A program made the position numbers and the translations under genes. The notes under the pieces are model-generated. The model saw only the letters and a program-made list of their open reading frames with translations. It ran no database searches and was not told the origin of the DNA. From Sequoia sempervirens (Eukaryota > Streptophyta > Pinopsida > Cupressales > Cupressaceae), in NCBI GenBank assembly GCA_007258455.2, contig VDFB02252616.1:125756107-125820106 (forward strand): a DNA stretch of 64,000 bases. Direction: 5' to 3'. Positions 22,501 through 34,150 of the stretch are shown piece by piece (the stretch's first letter is position 1; each line of letters starts with the position of its first letter).

Positions 22501-23640
22501 TTCCTTCACAAAATTTGTAGTCAATAAGGGATACTTGAACATTTTGAAGGGCTAGTACCCGATTCGTGACACATGTCAGAAGACAAAAAGGTTCTTTGGT
22601 GAAACAAAAAAGACAAATGAATTTGAAATCTACTCTAAGAAACCAGTCATGTTTGGGGGTGAAGTTCTGCATATATGTAGTTTTCTCCTTGGCGAGTTGG
22701 TCAAAACCATCATCACCCTTCAAATCTTGCAAAATGGGATTCAAGAAATAATCCAAAAATGCATAATAGTCATATGTAGCAAAGAGGAGAGGAGTCCATA
22801 TAAATCAACTTCCATTTTCCAAACCCATCAAAAATAGACAGCTTCATGTACTTCTTAAAGAAATTAGGGTTATGGTACAAAAACATATGAGAAAGGAAGG
22901 AATCTTGAACCTTCGTTGTGTCAGGTAATCCTTGATTTTTTTTAGCATCTCATCAACAATGTAGTCTGCAAAGTCATACCAGAAGGTATATTGCTTGTGG
23001 AACTAAAATCCCAGACCCAACTGAAATTCGTGCACATCCTTATCAGTGTCCAAGCCACAAATCAATGCAAACATTGAGAATGCATCTTGCATTTTCGTTG
23101 GGAAGGTGATGATGTGGCTTAAGAATCTTTGGTGGCTTTTGGTGATCTACATTACGCCTTTTGGTTTCTATGTTGTAAAATTATTGAGCCTTTTCATGCC
23201 TTTCCATACTCTTTCTCCCTTTGCTAGTTTGAATGACTCTACCTCTTCTTGTCTGGAATCGGGGTTAGGGATGCACAACATATTCTAGATAGCTTCTATA
23301 TAGATATTGACCTTTAATTTTGAGCCCTTGATGGTGTTGGTGTGCAGGTTGAAATATTTGATGGCTACATCGACTAGCTCTAGGTAATAGTGAACAAATG
23401 GGACCATATAGTATGGGAGCCTGTTGTACCATAGCTTTTGAGACATTGACATTAGGCTGGTGGATGCCTTCATTCTTTCACATGATGCCTCCCTCAAATT
23501 ATTGGGGTTTTTTGCCAAGATGGGATCATAAACATTATCCCACTCCTCCTTGATTCAGCTTTGATCCCTATACTCTTTGGGCTTCTCCAGAACCTTTGTG
23601 GTTTCCCATTCTAGATTTTTTGGGATGCTAGATGAAGCAT
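19520..23640 (-). pseudogene. Long decayed ORF between integrase and 3' LTR, unknown function
   Basis: Minus-strand reading is recoverable through many stops and frame changes. Open pieces include 23518-23285 (YNRLPYYMVPFVHYYLELVD), 22756-22370 (MQNFTPKHDWFLRVDFKFIC), 22045-21842 (a charged, Ser/Glu-rich stretch), 21115-20930 (YNEAQETLSFATMYPNFVKP) and 20518-20282 (a coiled coil rich in Glu, Lys and Ser). The connecting stretches are in frame apart from stops, mostly TAG and TAA. The whole would encode well over 1,000 residues. I do not recognise the family. It could be an element-specific ORF, like the extra ORFs of Tat-group elements, or a captured host gene. The C-terminal half is likely coiled-coil. 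Confidence 0.55.
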
Positions 23641-24630
23641 AAGAAATGTTTTCAAAAACATATACGGTTGATGCTCCACACATATCATAAAATAAGCTCT
23701 ATGTTTCATCTCCTTGGACCTGTACTCGTGATTTTATTTGAGAACTCTGCCATTTCCCTCTCTTATAGATTTCTGCTTAACTCAAATTTTTTGCAATTAC
23801 CTCAGCTTTGGTTACACTTAAAATTTTGTTTTCTCTAGGTAGTGTTTTCTGAAAAGCATTCACAATACAAAAACCTTTTGCATGTGACACTTAGGTAATT
23901 CCTTATTTGGGTGGCCAACTACGCTCGCTAACTTGCATTAAATTTGGCATGTACTATCAGTTATTTTCTTGTGCGAAGCAAATTACTTGCCATTTTGAAA
24001 TGACAAGAATTCATGATAACCCTTGGCAATGTACTTCTAGCATGATTTTTCTTGGAACTTGAGCCAACGATTTGAAGGTAGCTTAGGCATCCTATGCCGT
24101 GGCAATTAATTTCCCAAACAGAATGATTATGCCAAAATATGCAATGAGTACCCAAAAAGATTTGCATCCTCCTTTGAAATTTAAGAAGCATCTACAAAAT
24201 GACACCTTAACATTCCATCATATGGACTACCATCAAAGTTTTCCACTAGCTTGTGCTAATTAATTAGATTCCATTAAACATGCATGCAAAAAATCATACC
24301 TACAGACGCAACTGGGTGGGAGTTTCAAGTGAGCCTTGGTGCATCCTTCGAGGTGGTACTTGTTTAGCCTCATGTTTATGGTATACAAATTACCACACTT
24401 ATCCTTGCCATTTCTATAAATAGGCACTTTAGGTAGTAGTGAAATCACACTTAGAAGTTTTTAGCAAAATAGGTATTAGGTGATTGGCTTAGTTTTTGGT
24501 GTTGGAAATTTGCGTAGTATTTGCATAGAGTTTAGACTTAGTTGATTGGCATAGGGCTTGTGTCTAATAGTTATATAGAGCTTTGTCACCATGAATACCC
24601 CCAATTAGGCCAGTCTCTCATAAGTCCCAA
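23641..24630. other. Interior of Tat-like element without a firm gene
   Basis: Short minus-strand frames (24448-24260, 24191-23961) have no recognised similarity. They may be the decayed N-terminal part of the long ORF or an untranslated region between the sense and antisense ORFs. Confidence 0.35.
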
Positions 24631-25229
24631 ATGGCTTTTTTGGGTGAGATTTTGACTAGGTGCCTTAAGAGGATGACTAAAAATAAGCATTCCTTGGCCA
24701 TCATAGCCATCAAATGGGTTCTAGGATGTAACTACCTTGAATATGAAGATAAGTATAGAGTTAACATGAATGTGTGATCTCACTTTGTCGCATCAATGCT
24801 TGACATCAAGATTCCCAAGCCACTCATTCTCCACCTAGTAAAAGAGATCTTTCCAAATAAATACTTGAAGGGACTCAGAGAGGTGGTGGAGAATGCTGCA
24901 TTTGGTGGAGGTATTCCAACCGCAAGTGACCTTCATAGGTTCATTGAAGAAGACACGATCATGCTATGGTTTCTATTCCTGAGCAATTTTTGACTCTAGT
25001 CACAGGAAGAACATTTCCAAAGGGTTACCCATGCTTGTCATTTCCTCTTCCTCCTATACAACGTGGTGCCTTTTTATGACATTGACTGGTATATTGACTT
25101 CAAGAATCAAGTGTTCCCTCTACCACTTCCCATTGCTCCTATTGACGCTGCCGTTGGTGAAGACATTGCCTCTAATGATGAAATGGTTTTGGATGCTTCC
25201 ATCAATGTTGCCACCCATGCTCATGACTA
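24631..25229 (+). pseudogene. Antisense ORF inside Tat-like element
   Basis: The plus strand, opposite to pol, starts at ATG 24631 (MAFLGEILTRCLKRMTKNKH). It has one stop (TGA near 24775), continues open through LDIKIPKPLILHLVKEIF to about 24970, then shifts frame and runs through VPFYDIDWYIDFKN to a stop near 25229. Total length would be about 200 residues. I do not recognise the family. Antisense ORFs between pol and the 3' LTR are known in Grande-type Tat elements, and the position here is the same. That comparison is by position only. Confidence 0.5.
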
Positions 25230-25689
25230 AAGACCCCCTTCTTTTCTTGTTCCAAAAACCAAAGCTTGTTAGTTTGTTTTTTGTATATATGTTTGGAAAA
25301 GGCCTTATAGTAGTCGTATGAAGACGATACACAAATATTTGGATATATAATCTAAAAAGTGTGGCCTCTAAGCCATTTTGATACTTGTATTTAGTGAATT
25401 ATATATAAATATAATGAAATATGTCTTATGTTAATATTTGTATCTCCTTTGCTTGTTGTTCTGCAATATGGTATTTCCTTTCTTTTCCTACATATGCGTA
25501 CTCCATTTTAATTTAGCATATGGGTATCATTTTTTATTTGCTTCATGAGTTATTTTAACTTTCTCTGCAATTTGCAATAATGGGTTCCATTTTCTTTTGC
25601 TTAGTTGTACTTGAAGAAATATTATGAAAGACTAACTAACAAAAAACATAAGGGAAAAGAAGAAAAACACTATTCACATATTTACCTTG

Positions 25690-26750
25690 GTGGAACAAGT
25701 CGAGGCTAATTGAATAATTTTAAATGAATCCCGTTGACCGGAATCGCCAATGGCTCATGTTCCATGGTTTCTATTTTGAATGCGTTGTGTTCCTTGCATT
25801 TAATTATTCTAAAGGGGCATTCCTAAAGGCAATCAAACTTCCTATGTTGGTTAGGCTTTGTTGCCCTTTCATTAAACTTTAGCACTAGGTCCCTGCACTT
25901 CAGACCTTGGTCCAAATCCTTTTTATTAAATCATCTCTTAACCACCTATTGGTGGTTGTTTATAGTTATCAGGGCCTTTTCTCTTTTCTCTTGCACTTCC
26001 AACAAATTGGCTAGCCACACCTCTATTGCACTGTTTTTCTCTATTTCGAGAGATTTGAGCAATTGTATTGTCAGAGTCTCCATAGAGATAGGCAATAGCA
26101 CTTCCTTTCCATATACTAACTCTCACAAAAAAGTATTGAGGACTTGCTTAGGAGTTATGCGATCTTCATAGAGTGCCACCCAAAGATTTTTATGCCATTC
26201 CTATTGGTTCTTTGAACTGATTCTTTTGAGGAGTTAGACTAAATTTTTATTAGTCGACTTTTTCAAGCCATTATCCTATGGATAGTAATTTGATGATGTT
26301 TTTAAGAATCTTTCATTTGTGAGTGCAATTTGACATACCTTAGAGCCTAAGAAAGATTTGGTGTTGTTGGAGATGATGGTTTTAGGAGGGTCGAATCTCG
26401 TCACAATCTCTTCAAGAAAGTCTACTATCCTCACCTCTATTGCATTCTTTAGGGGCATGGCTTTGGTCCACCTTGTAAAGTAGTCTATCGCCATTAGAAT
26501 CCACTTGTGTTTGGTGTTGGAGGAAGGATTCATCATTCTGATGAAATCAAGGACCCATTGTGCAAATGGCTCATCAATTACTATTGGGTTGAGGGGCATA
26601 ATGAAATTTTTTCTTCTCCCTACAAAGAATTGGCATTCCTTGCAAGCTTTAACTAGGGAATATGTGTCATTAAACAAAATGGGCCAGAAGTACCCGACAC
26701 ACGTGATTTTGATGGCAGTGGTCTTTGTAGAGAAATGCTCGCCCACATGA
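25690..26750 (-). pseudogene. Integrase of Tat-like element
   Basis: Frame 26746-26276 starts in the zinc region (GYFWPILFNDT, CKECQFF) and enters the core at FAQWVLDFI (first Asp) and MAIDYFTRWTKAMPL. At the second position it reads IISNNTKSF, where the family has Asp followed by Asn. Beyond a stop the sequence continues NGLKKSTNKNL, where the family Glu reads Lys. The C-terminal part (VWLANLLEVQEKREKAL, KCRDLVLKFNE) reaches about 25690. Two of the three catalytic residues appear lost. Confidence 0.82.
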
Positions 26751-26999
26751 CTACTATGGAAAGTGTTGAAGATCCTCTTAGCCTACTCAATGGTAACACA
26801 CAGCAATATAACGTTGTTAAAGTTCCTCTTCAAAAGAACCCCTATACTAAGTGCATATCCGCTATTTTGCAATTAGTAGAATCTTCTCTTTTGAGAAGGA
26901 AGGCCAAGCGGATATTTTCCTATGTGCATGAATCTTACTATGTTCACTAGTTAGCAGCCTTCGGACTCAGACTCATTCATTAGAACTAGATCTGGTTGT

Positions 27000-27330
27000 T
27001 TTTCTTAGGTAGTCATTTCTTCATTGTGTGCTAGATATTCACACAATCCTCTTCCTTTGAGGGTCTTTGTGAGCTTGACCTCAATGTCATATTCAAGGAT
27101 CTTGGTGATCCAATTAGCCCTTTTTTTGATGATTTCTCCTTCCATGACATATTCACACACACTGGAGTGCATGACGTATACAACCACCTTGTTGCAAGAG
27201 ATTAGGTGTCAGAACTTCTTGGGTCCTTTAAATATTGCAAAATCTTGCCTCTCGACAAAGTTGTAGTTTGTCTCATATTCTTTTAGGGTCCGGGAGTGGA
27301 ATGCTATTAGATTTCCTCCCTTTCTTTCAT
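27000..27330 (-). pseudogene. Ty3/gypsy RNase H of Tat-like element (after RT)
   Basis: The minus strand reads HSRTLKEYETNYKL near 27245-27290, then VVVYVMHSSVCEYVMEGEII and RANWITKILEYDIEVKLTKT in frame 27187-27005, ending near GLCEYLAHN. This is the usual RNase H following gypsy RT, with frameshifts in the first half. Confidence 0.72.
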
Positions 27331-27559
27331 CATCTTTCTAAGTTAAGATAGTATCAATGCTTGACTTACTACTGAATACATAAATTATGAAGTCCTTTGA
27401 TAAGTCTAGATTAACCAGTACAGGAGTTGAGGAAATAGCATCCTTAACTTTCTCAAAGGCTTCTCTAGCTTCTTTAGTCCATTTAAATAACTAATCCTTT
27501 TTCAGAATTAGGGTGATTGACCTAATTATCCCTATAAAATCATAAATAAATTTTCTTAC

Positions 27560-28420
27560 GAAGTTAACCTTTACCAAGAAAGACTAGATTCTTTTCTTGT
27601 TGACCGAAAGGGGAAAATTTTTGATTGCTTTCACTTGCTTAAGATAAATTGAAATTCCTTCTTTGGACACTAAGTGTCCCAATAGCTTTCCTTGTGGTAC
27701 TTTGAAAACACATTTTTTCAGGTTCAGGGAGACCCTGAACTCCTGGATTTTTTTGGAAACCATTTCAAGGTGATTGAAATGATCATCCTTGGACTTAGAG
27801 AACACAATAAGATCATCTAAATAGATTAGGATAATCTTGTTGATCAACTCACTGAAAGCGATATCCATGGACCATTGGAAAGTGGCTCCCACATTCGAAG
27901 GCTGAAAGGCATCTTAGTGTATGCAAACGTACCCCACTTGGTAGTGAGTGTTGTATTATGTCAATCATTTTCTTTAACTTGGATCTGATTGTAATTGGAG
28001 AAGGCATCTAGCAAAGAAAACATTTATGATCCTACCATTGTTTGCAAGATTGTCTCCATAGAAGGGAGTGGGTAATGATCCTTTAGGGATGCTCTATTAA
28101 GGTCCTGAAAGTCTTCACACAAGTGGATGTCTCTGTTCTTCTTTCGGACGGGGACTAGGTTAGACACCCAAGTGTTGTGCTTGATTGATAAGATGATTTG
28201 GGACTAAATTAGCTTGGTTAGCTCTTGTGCCATCATAGCTTCAATCTTTGGATTAACCAGCCTTTATTTTTGGCAAATTGGTTTTGCAACTTTCGTCAGC
28301 TCAATTGTATGCTCGATAATGTAAGGATCATATCCCTTAAGATCATTAAATGACTAGGAAAATACTCCTTCATACCTCTCACATAATTCAATGAGCCTTT
28401 CTTTATCATGATGCGGGATA
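27560..28420 (-). pseudogene. Reverse transcriptase of Tat-like element
   Basis: The N-terminal half (WVSNLVPVRKKNRDIHLCED, HYPLPSMETILQTMVG) is readable through stops at about 28180-28020. Frame 27892-27584 holds ILIYLDDLIVFSKSKDDH (YLDD near 27811-27825), NLKKCVFKVPQGKLLGHLVS and the start of the connection region. The catalytic aspartates of YLDD are intact. Confidence 0.85.
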
Positions 28421-28779
28421 TCTTTCCCGACTTTCAACTTCATCCCATCTTCGACCTGGAGGTCCACATAGTCACTTTTTTCTACTATTTTTTTTTTTTG
28501 TCATTTATTGCATCATCACAGTCAAAAATATTTTTGAGAGTGACCAGTCCCTTTGAAATTTCCTTGGATTTCAACTGGATGATTTGTCCATCATAGAGTT
28601 TAGTGATCCTTGGTTGGAGTTGGTCGAAAAAATTTCTCAATTGCTGGATGAACAAAGTGATGTGTTCATCACTGTTAAATACTTGCTAGCTTTGATCATT
28701 GTTTGGTATCACTAGTAACACAATCACTCATACAGAGTGCTTGTTATGCATCAGGTCAGAGGCCAGTTTAAATTGAGAT

Positions 28780-29335
28780 CCAATTACGGCCATGCGATAC
28801 AAAGTTTTGTTCTCGGGCCATGGTCTGGATGTTGAAGGCTTCGAAACCCTCAATCAGGTCCTAGACCCTATGTCTGTAAGATCTCATGCGGACATTCTTG
28901 GCTATGAAAATCCCCTGGACCTGTTTGACCACTAATTCAAAATCTTTGAACACCATTAATTTCTTGATGCCTATCCATTCTATGAGACTCGGACCTTGCA
29001 CTCGGCCTTCGTATTCAACTTCATTGTTCAAAACAACTAAACTGGAAGCAGAAGGACCGAAGTGTCTTTTCATTGTGTGGGGATGTCAAAAATATCCTGG
29101 ATCCTACACCCACTTTGCATCTTGCTCCATCAAAGTGGAGCATCCATAAATCTGAGGCTTGGTTCCTTTTAGGTTCCTCCACAACCTTCATAAGCACTTG
29201 ATCTTTGTCATAGATAACATAGGTTCCTAGCTCAGTAGCATGATAGTTTTCGAAAGGGTCAACATCTATATATTCACTCAAAAGGGCTTCTCCTTGATCG
29301 GTCCAATCTCTAATCACCTTTTCATCTTCTAGCAA
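28780..29335 (-). pseudogene. RNase H-like domain upstream of RT in Tat-like element
   Basis: Minus-strand frame 29335-29021 contains WMLHFDGARCKVGVG (29112-29146) and FLTSP. A frame change leads to 29073-28861 with NNEVEYEGRVQ, LMVFKDFELVVKQVQGIFIAKN and MRSYRHRV. This is the RNase H fold: Asp in HFDG, Glu in VEYE and Asp in KDFEL sit at the expected acidic positions, while the fourth is not evident. Downstream sequence to about 28630 resembles the linker that follows such domains. It lies on the gag side of RT, so the element carries two RNase H-like domains. Confidence 0.78.
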
Positions 29336-29631
29336 CTCAATGCAATATGTTTCTTCCTAAGTGAAAGAGGTATTTGCATGTTCTAAATGAAAATATTCTG
29401 AATTTATCTTCATTTTTCCTTTGTGCTTGGTCCTTAGGATCAAGTGTGACTAGTCCAAAGAAATATACCCACCCATTTTTGAAGTAAACTCTCAGGATAG
29501 GCAAAGACCAAACATAGGGGGAACATCTATGATCACAGTGTCTTGAGGGACTGCACGATACTAGGGAAAGCAAACAAAGTCAATGGGAGGTCTTTGATGA
29601 GTCCTACAATCTTAACTTTGTTTCCATCAAG

Positions 29632-29928
29632 CTACATAACTCCCTTATATAAAGGTTCATAGCTAAGTCCTAAGGCCTTAGCTATTTGCTTGGGCATGAT
29701 TGTAGTGCTAGCACTAGAGTCGATCATGGAATTATGTAATAATTTCTCCCCTGTAATGAGAGTTAAGAAGAAGGTTTTAGGATTTGGCTTATCTCTTACC
29801 TCAATAGGTGCTTCTGTTGTTCTATTTGTGAGAACTTTAGCAAGAGGTGATTTATCAACAACCTTTCCTTTGAGCAATTGCTCCTTTGGTTCAATGATTC
29901 GATCCTCCTGGAGAACCTTTTGTAGCAA
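29632..29928 (-). pseudogene. Aspartic protease of Tat-like element
   Basis: The frame reads MLQKVLQEDRIIEPKEQLLK, then KTFFLTLITGEKLLHNSMID and IDSSASTTIMPKQIAKALGL. The active site DSSAS replaces the typical D-S/T-G with Ser for Gly. The flap and C-terminal half continue below 29632 in other frames toward the RNase H-like domain. Confidence 0.75.
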
Positions 29929-30389
29929 TGTCTTATGTTATGGAATGGCTAATATATCCCACATAGACACATTAGTGGATGATTTTTTCAATTGTTCCAC
30001 CACATTGAACGATGGCGAATTTAGAGGTTTCTTCTCCTTAGCTCTTATTATAACAATTTCCCTTCGTGATGGACATTGTGGCACCATTGCAGAGGTACTA
30101 GGTGTCTATTCGGAACCACTTTTGGGATGTGGACTTACTAGTTGTCGGACAACAAATTTTCCTTTGAATATCCTCTTTCATCAAGTGTTGTAATCAAATT
30201 GGACTTGCAGTGTTTTAGACGTGGATGCATCATTGGTGAACACTACCTCTTCCTCTTCCATCCATGAGAAGAGTGCATGATCAGGAGACATATAAGTTTC
30301 TTGTTCTAGAGATATCCCTTGCATTTGAGTGGTGAGCACCACATTTTCCATTTGTCAAGAGGCATATACATAACCTCCAGGGTCTGACA

Positions 30390-31660
30390 TTGTACCTTGG
30401 CTAAGTTGCTTTGCCACCTTTCTTTGTAGACTACCCCATGGGTAGTTTCAGGGCATGTGTGAGTTGTCACAAAGGAAGCACAGGGGTTGGTGTCATCAAC
30501 TAAATTTTTCTTAAATTGTTTTGCCCCGTAGTTAGCTCTCTACTTGAGCTTAGATTGGTGCTATATAGTGGAGTGGGTACTGACACTATCTGGTTTGTTG
30601 TTTATGCCTACGGATTTGTGAGTGCCTCCTTGGAACTAGTTTTGTTGGTAAGAGGACCTTTCACCTTGATAATCTAATAGGTCAACTTTGGAGGCATGGC
30701 CTGGTTGTTCTTGATAATATTTATCTCATTGGCCATAGCCCCCAACATCTCCTTGACATCACTCATATCCTCCTTTGAAGAACTAGATATGGAAGCAGTG
30801 TTCCGTGGAAAACTTAGATATGTGTACATAGTTTGGGAAGGAGTAGGCACACTAGTAGATGACATTTCCTATGTGGGAACTGATACTTCAAGGAATATAG
30901 GCATGGTGGGCCAAGGTGGAAACTTCCTGACATCTATTAGATTATTCTCTACTTTAACTATGTCATTGTATGCATCAGGTAGAGTGGTTTTGTTGAGTGA
31001 CTGGATCATCATTCAAATTTCAGCATTAATGGACTTGGGGTAGAACATGAATGCCAACTCAACCAATAGGTGGATTGTAGCCTAAATTATTTTCCAAGTT
31101 ATGTGAAATCGGTCATTGAAGTCAGTCATGGCTTCATATGAGGCCCATTTGATGATCTCCAACTAGTGATATTGTGAAGACCTGTCTCTGTAATTAGAGA
31201 ATATTTCATAAAATGGATCTTCATGTTGGTCCCAAGTGCCAATAGTATTGGGTTGCAGTGTGCAATACCAATCTAGTGCCTTACCCATGAAAGAGGTTGC
31301 AAGCAACCTTAGTGCAACATTTTGGATAATGATTCCATGCACTAAACATACATCCACAACATCTTGCAGATGTTTAGACAGTGTCGTTGAGCCATCTCTA
31401 GTGAACTTAGGTATAGCTTTTAGAGTGGTGATCGAGATAGGGGCCTAAATAATCGGTGCTACTAGTGCAATAAGAGGACTTCCGATGTCCCATGCCACAT
31501 AATTTCTATTAGTAATGGGCAACATGGCTAGCGGTAGGGGCAGAGGAAGCATAACATTCACTAATTGGGTCGAGGCCTGTACTATCCCTAATGGAAGTAC
31601 TAACATACTGAGATTATTCGCTATTTGGGACCTAGTAATCGACCAATGGCTCATACACCC
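30390..31660 (-). pseudogene. Gag of Tat-like element
   Basis: Frame 31357-31163 reads LRLLATSFMGKALDWYCTLQ and WDQHEDPFYEIFSNY, the retrotransposon gag core. It continues through stops into 30865-30674 (EDMSDVKEMLGAMANEINII). A degraded zinc knuckle, CFLCDNSHMP, then a stop and NYPWG, lies near 30440-30490, with the last Cys changed. The N-terminal part up to 31660 is weakly readable. Confidence 0.7.
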
Positions 31661-32547
31661 TCTTTGAATTGAGATTCATTTAAGCAGTCCCACCAAGCAT
31701 GCTAGAAAAAGGGAATTGTTGATGCCAAAAATTGGCAAGGTAGCAACCTTTATGGGAAACTCAGTTAATGGGGAAACCAATTGTGCTAAACTCAGTGACC
31801 TATGGATTTTTAAAGAAGCTGACTTCTTCTGTAACTAGGGTTTTGAATGGGAAAAGGAAGAAAATATATAAAATAAAAATATAACTAAGGAAAAGCACCA
31901 AGATGTAGATAAAGGCATGATAAATCTATCCTTTGGGAATAATTTCAAGGGCCCGTTTAGCAATTTTCTATGTTTTAGAATCATAGAAATCAAAAGAAAA
32001 GATCTAAACAATTCATCTAATGACATAAAATGATTATAGCATACATCCACTGAAAAGAGGAGTCAAAGACATGATCTAAATCAGCAATTTGTATTTGAAA
32101 TCATATAAATTATTGCAAATGAACAATCTAGAAAATAACAACACAATATTAATGTCTTATCAAATAACATAACAAAAATAGAAAGGACAAACAGTGGCAC
32201 AATCTAAAAGTTTCATATCATAATCTTAAAAACAATACTAAAGGCCTAGTTTCTCTCTCTAATTTTTCTACATCTTCCCAACTCATTTTCAGAAATGAGA
32301 AGCGGTACTTATAGCCAATAATCCACCGCTTAGTGAGCTTCAAATAAAAAAGATTCAGTATCTTTTGGCAATGATGAATGCAGTAATGATTTCCCTCAAT
32401 CATTGCAACAAAAACTATTCGAGCCATGGCATGTAGATGCTTCTCAACCAAATGTATCCCTTGCAAATGATGGCAGTGGTCCAAGAATATCCTGAGCAGA
32501 CAAGTGTTTCCTCCTAGTGGAGGCAGTTAGAACACACGACAACATAC
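31661..32547 (-). other. 5' untranslated leader of Tat-like element
   Basis: About 900 bp between the 5' LTR and gag without recognisable coding sequence. I could not assign a primer-binding site with confidence: the minus strand next to the LTR reads GTTGTCGTGTGTTC, which does not match tRNA-Met. Confidence 0.5.
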
Positions 32548-33015
32548 CGTAGCTTGGCATTCACTCCACTCCTTCCTTTGATGAAGTCCCTACAAGGAGA
32601 CAGGTGGTATCATGGCACAACCTGTGGTTCATTCCTTTCGTTCTTCATTGAAAGCTTGCACTGGTATGACACATAGCAACAATGTTTACTATAGATGTTG
32701 TTTATGGGGTCCACCAGATCTTTATGTGAAAAGAAGTTACTTGTCACACGAGCGGGGCCCGACGAGGGAGTGAAGGGAAGTAGTTATAAATAACCCATGA
32801 TGAAGATATGTGGGAGCATAGCAGAATTTGGTAGAGGAGCGAAGGAAGCCTTTGCTATGAGGAGCACTGGGTGGACACGTGGAAGCAAGCAACAAAGTAT
32901 AGCAAAAATAAGGCCAATGAAAGGATAAGGGAAACATGTTGAATATATGAGGTAGGGGCCGAAACCTAGCAAAATACAAAAAACACCTGAAGGGAGCTAG
33001 AAGAATTTTACATTC
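32548..33015 (-). repeat. Tat-like element 5' LTR
   Basis: Partner of 19039-19513, with the same end ATTTTACATTCA and many base changes. The inner end reads CCGTAGCTTGG. Confidence 0.82.
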
Positions 33016-34150
33016 ACACCTTACATTGAGATCTCTAGGTTTCTCCTTGAATGATAGTGGGAAAAAAGTGTTGTTTTATGTCCTGAACCATAAAGCAACC
33101 ATTTTCTCATTTATTAGTTCATATTTATATTGATGAAATATATACATAAAATTTATATAAATGTATATATGTACATGTCTATGATAAAATCATACATATG
33201 AGTAAATATGTGCATGAGAATATGTAGGTAGGCCTATCTACAAATTCTCATTGACGAATTACACATATGCATGGGAATATCGATTGTACAAATGTGAAAT
33301 ATATATATATACACTATGTACATATACATCAATTGATGAAAATGAGAATGTATAGTGTATATGTAAGGATATTGAAATAATGTTATATATATATATATGT
33401 AATGTACATATATTAATAAATATGCATATAATTACATATATACATATATATTAATATGCATATATATGTGTGTGTATATATACAATTGTTCTAATATATG
33501 TTTAGATATATTAATTAGCAAGTAATTTGTTTTGTATTCATGTGGATAGAATTAAATATATGTGTCTGTGTTTGTGTATTATATATATTATATATATGTA
33601 TTGATTGTTATATATTAAAGTGCTTTAATTAAACATAACACAAGTATTGATATATTATAAATTCTATGAAATAAGTAAAGCTTAGTAATAAAGTGTTTCT
33701 TTATAAGCAACTAATGCTAAAGTTTAGAGTGTTGCACATAAAGCATATGAAGAATAAGTCAATGAGATTTATGCATTGAAGTAAATGAAAATATAATTAG
33801 ATGTTGCAAGTAAATGAATACATATCTCACATTGTTTACTAAGTCTTTAACTACACATAAGAAGAGGGTGCTAAAGTATGAATATGTGGTGCCAAAAAAT
33901 GTGTAATGTGGGAAACAATAAGGAGTATAAACTTGCACCATTTCCTGGTAAAGCCATGTGATAAGCACAAAACTCAATCAATGCAAAGATGGAAAAAATA
34001 TGAGAGGGTAGTGTCCACCAAGGATACCGATATGGGCCAATTACACTCGATCCATGATGAATCGAAGCATAATGAAGCCACTGATACTCAATCTAAATAG
34101 GATCAATTGAATCGAAGATAAACTAAACATTCATTAAAACAAAGCATTCT
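33016..34150. repeat. AT-rich DNA with TA/GTATA microsatellite blocks
   Basis: No gene seen. Dense (TA)n and ATATATGT-type runs lie at about 33295-33320, 33380-33480 and 33570-33600. The sequence from 33700 to 34150 is unassigned; the short frames there are not convincing. Confidence 0.5.

Larger units (their letters stand above)
19039..33015 (-). mobile_element. Tat-like Ty3/gypsy retrotransposon with extra ORFs, minus strand
   Basis: Two homologous segments, 19039-19513 and 32548-33015, bound a 13-kb interior. On the minus strand this reads gag, protease, RNase H-like domain, RT, second RNase H, integrase, then about 6 kb with a long decayed sense ORF and a short antisense ORF. An additional RNase H and extra ORFs downstream of integrase are features described for the Tat/Ogre/Grande group, hence the call. 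No matching target duplication and no convincing polypurine tract are visible, so the exact ends are uncertain. Every coding part is broken. Confidence 0.8.
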
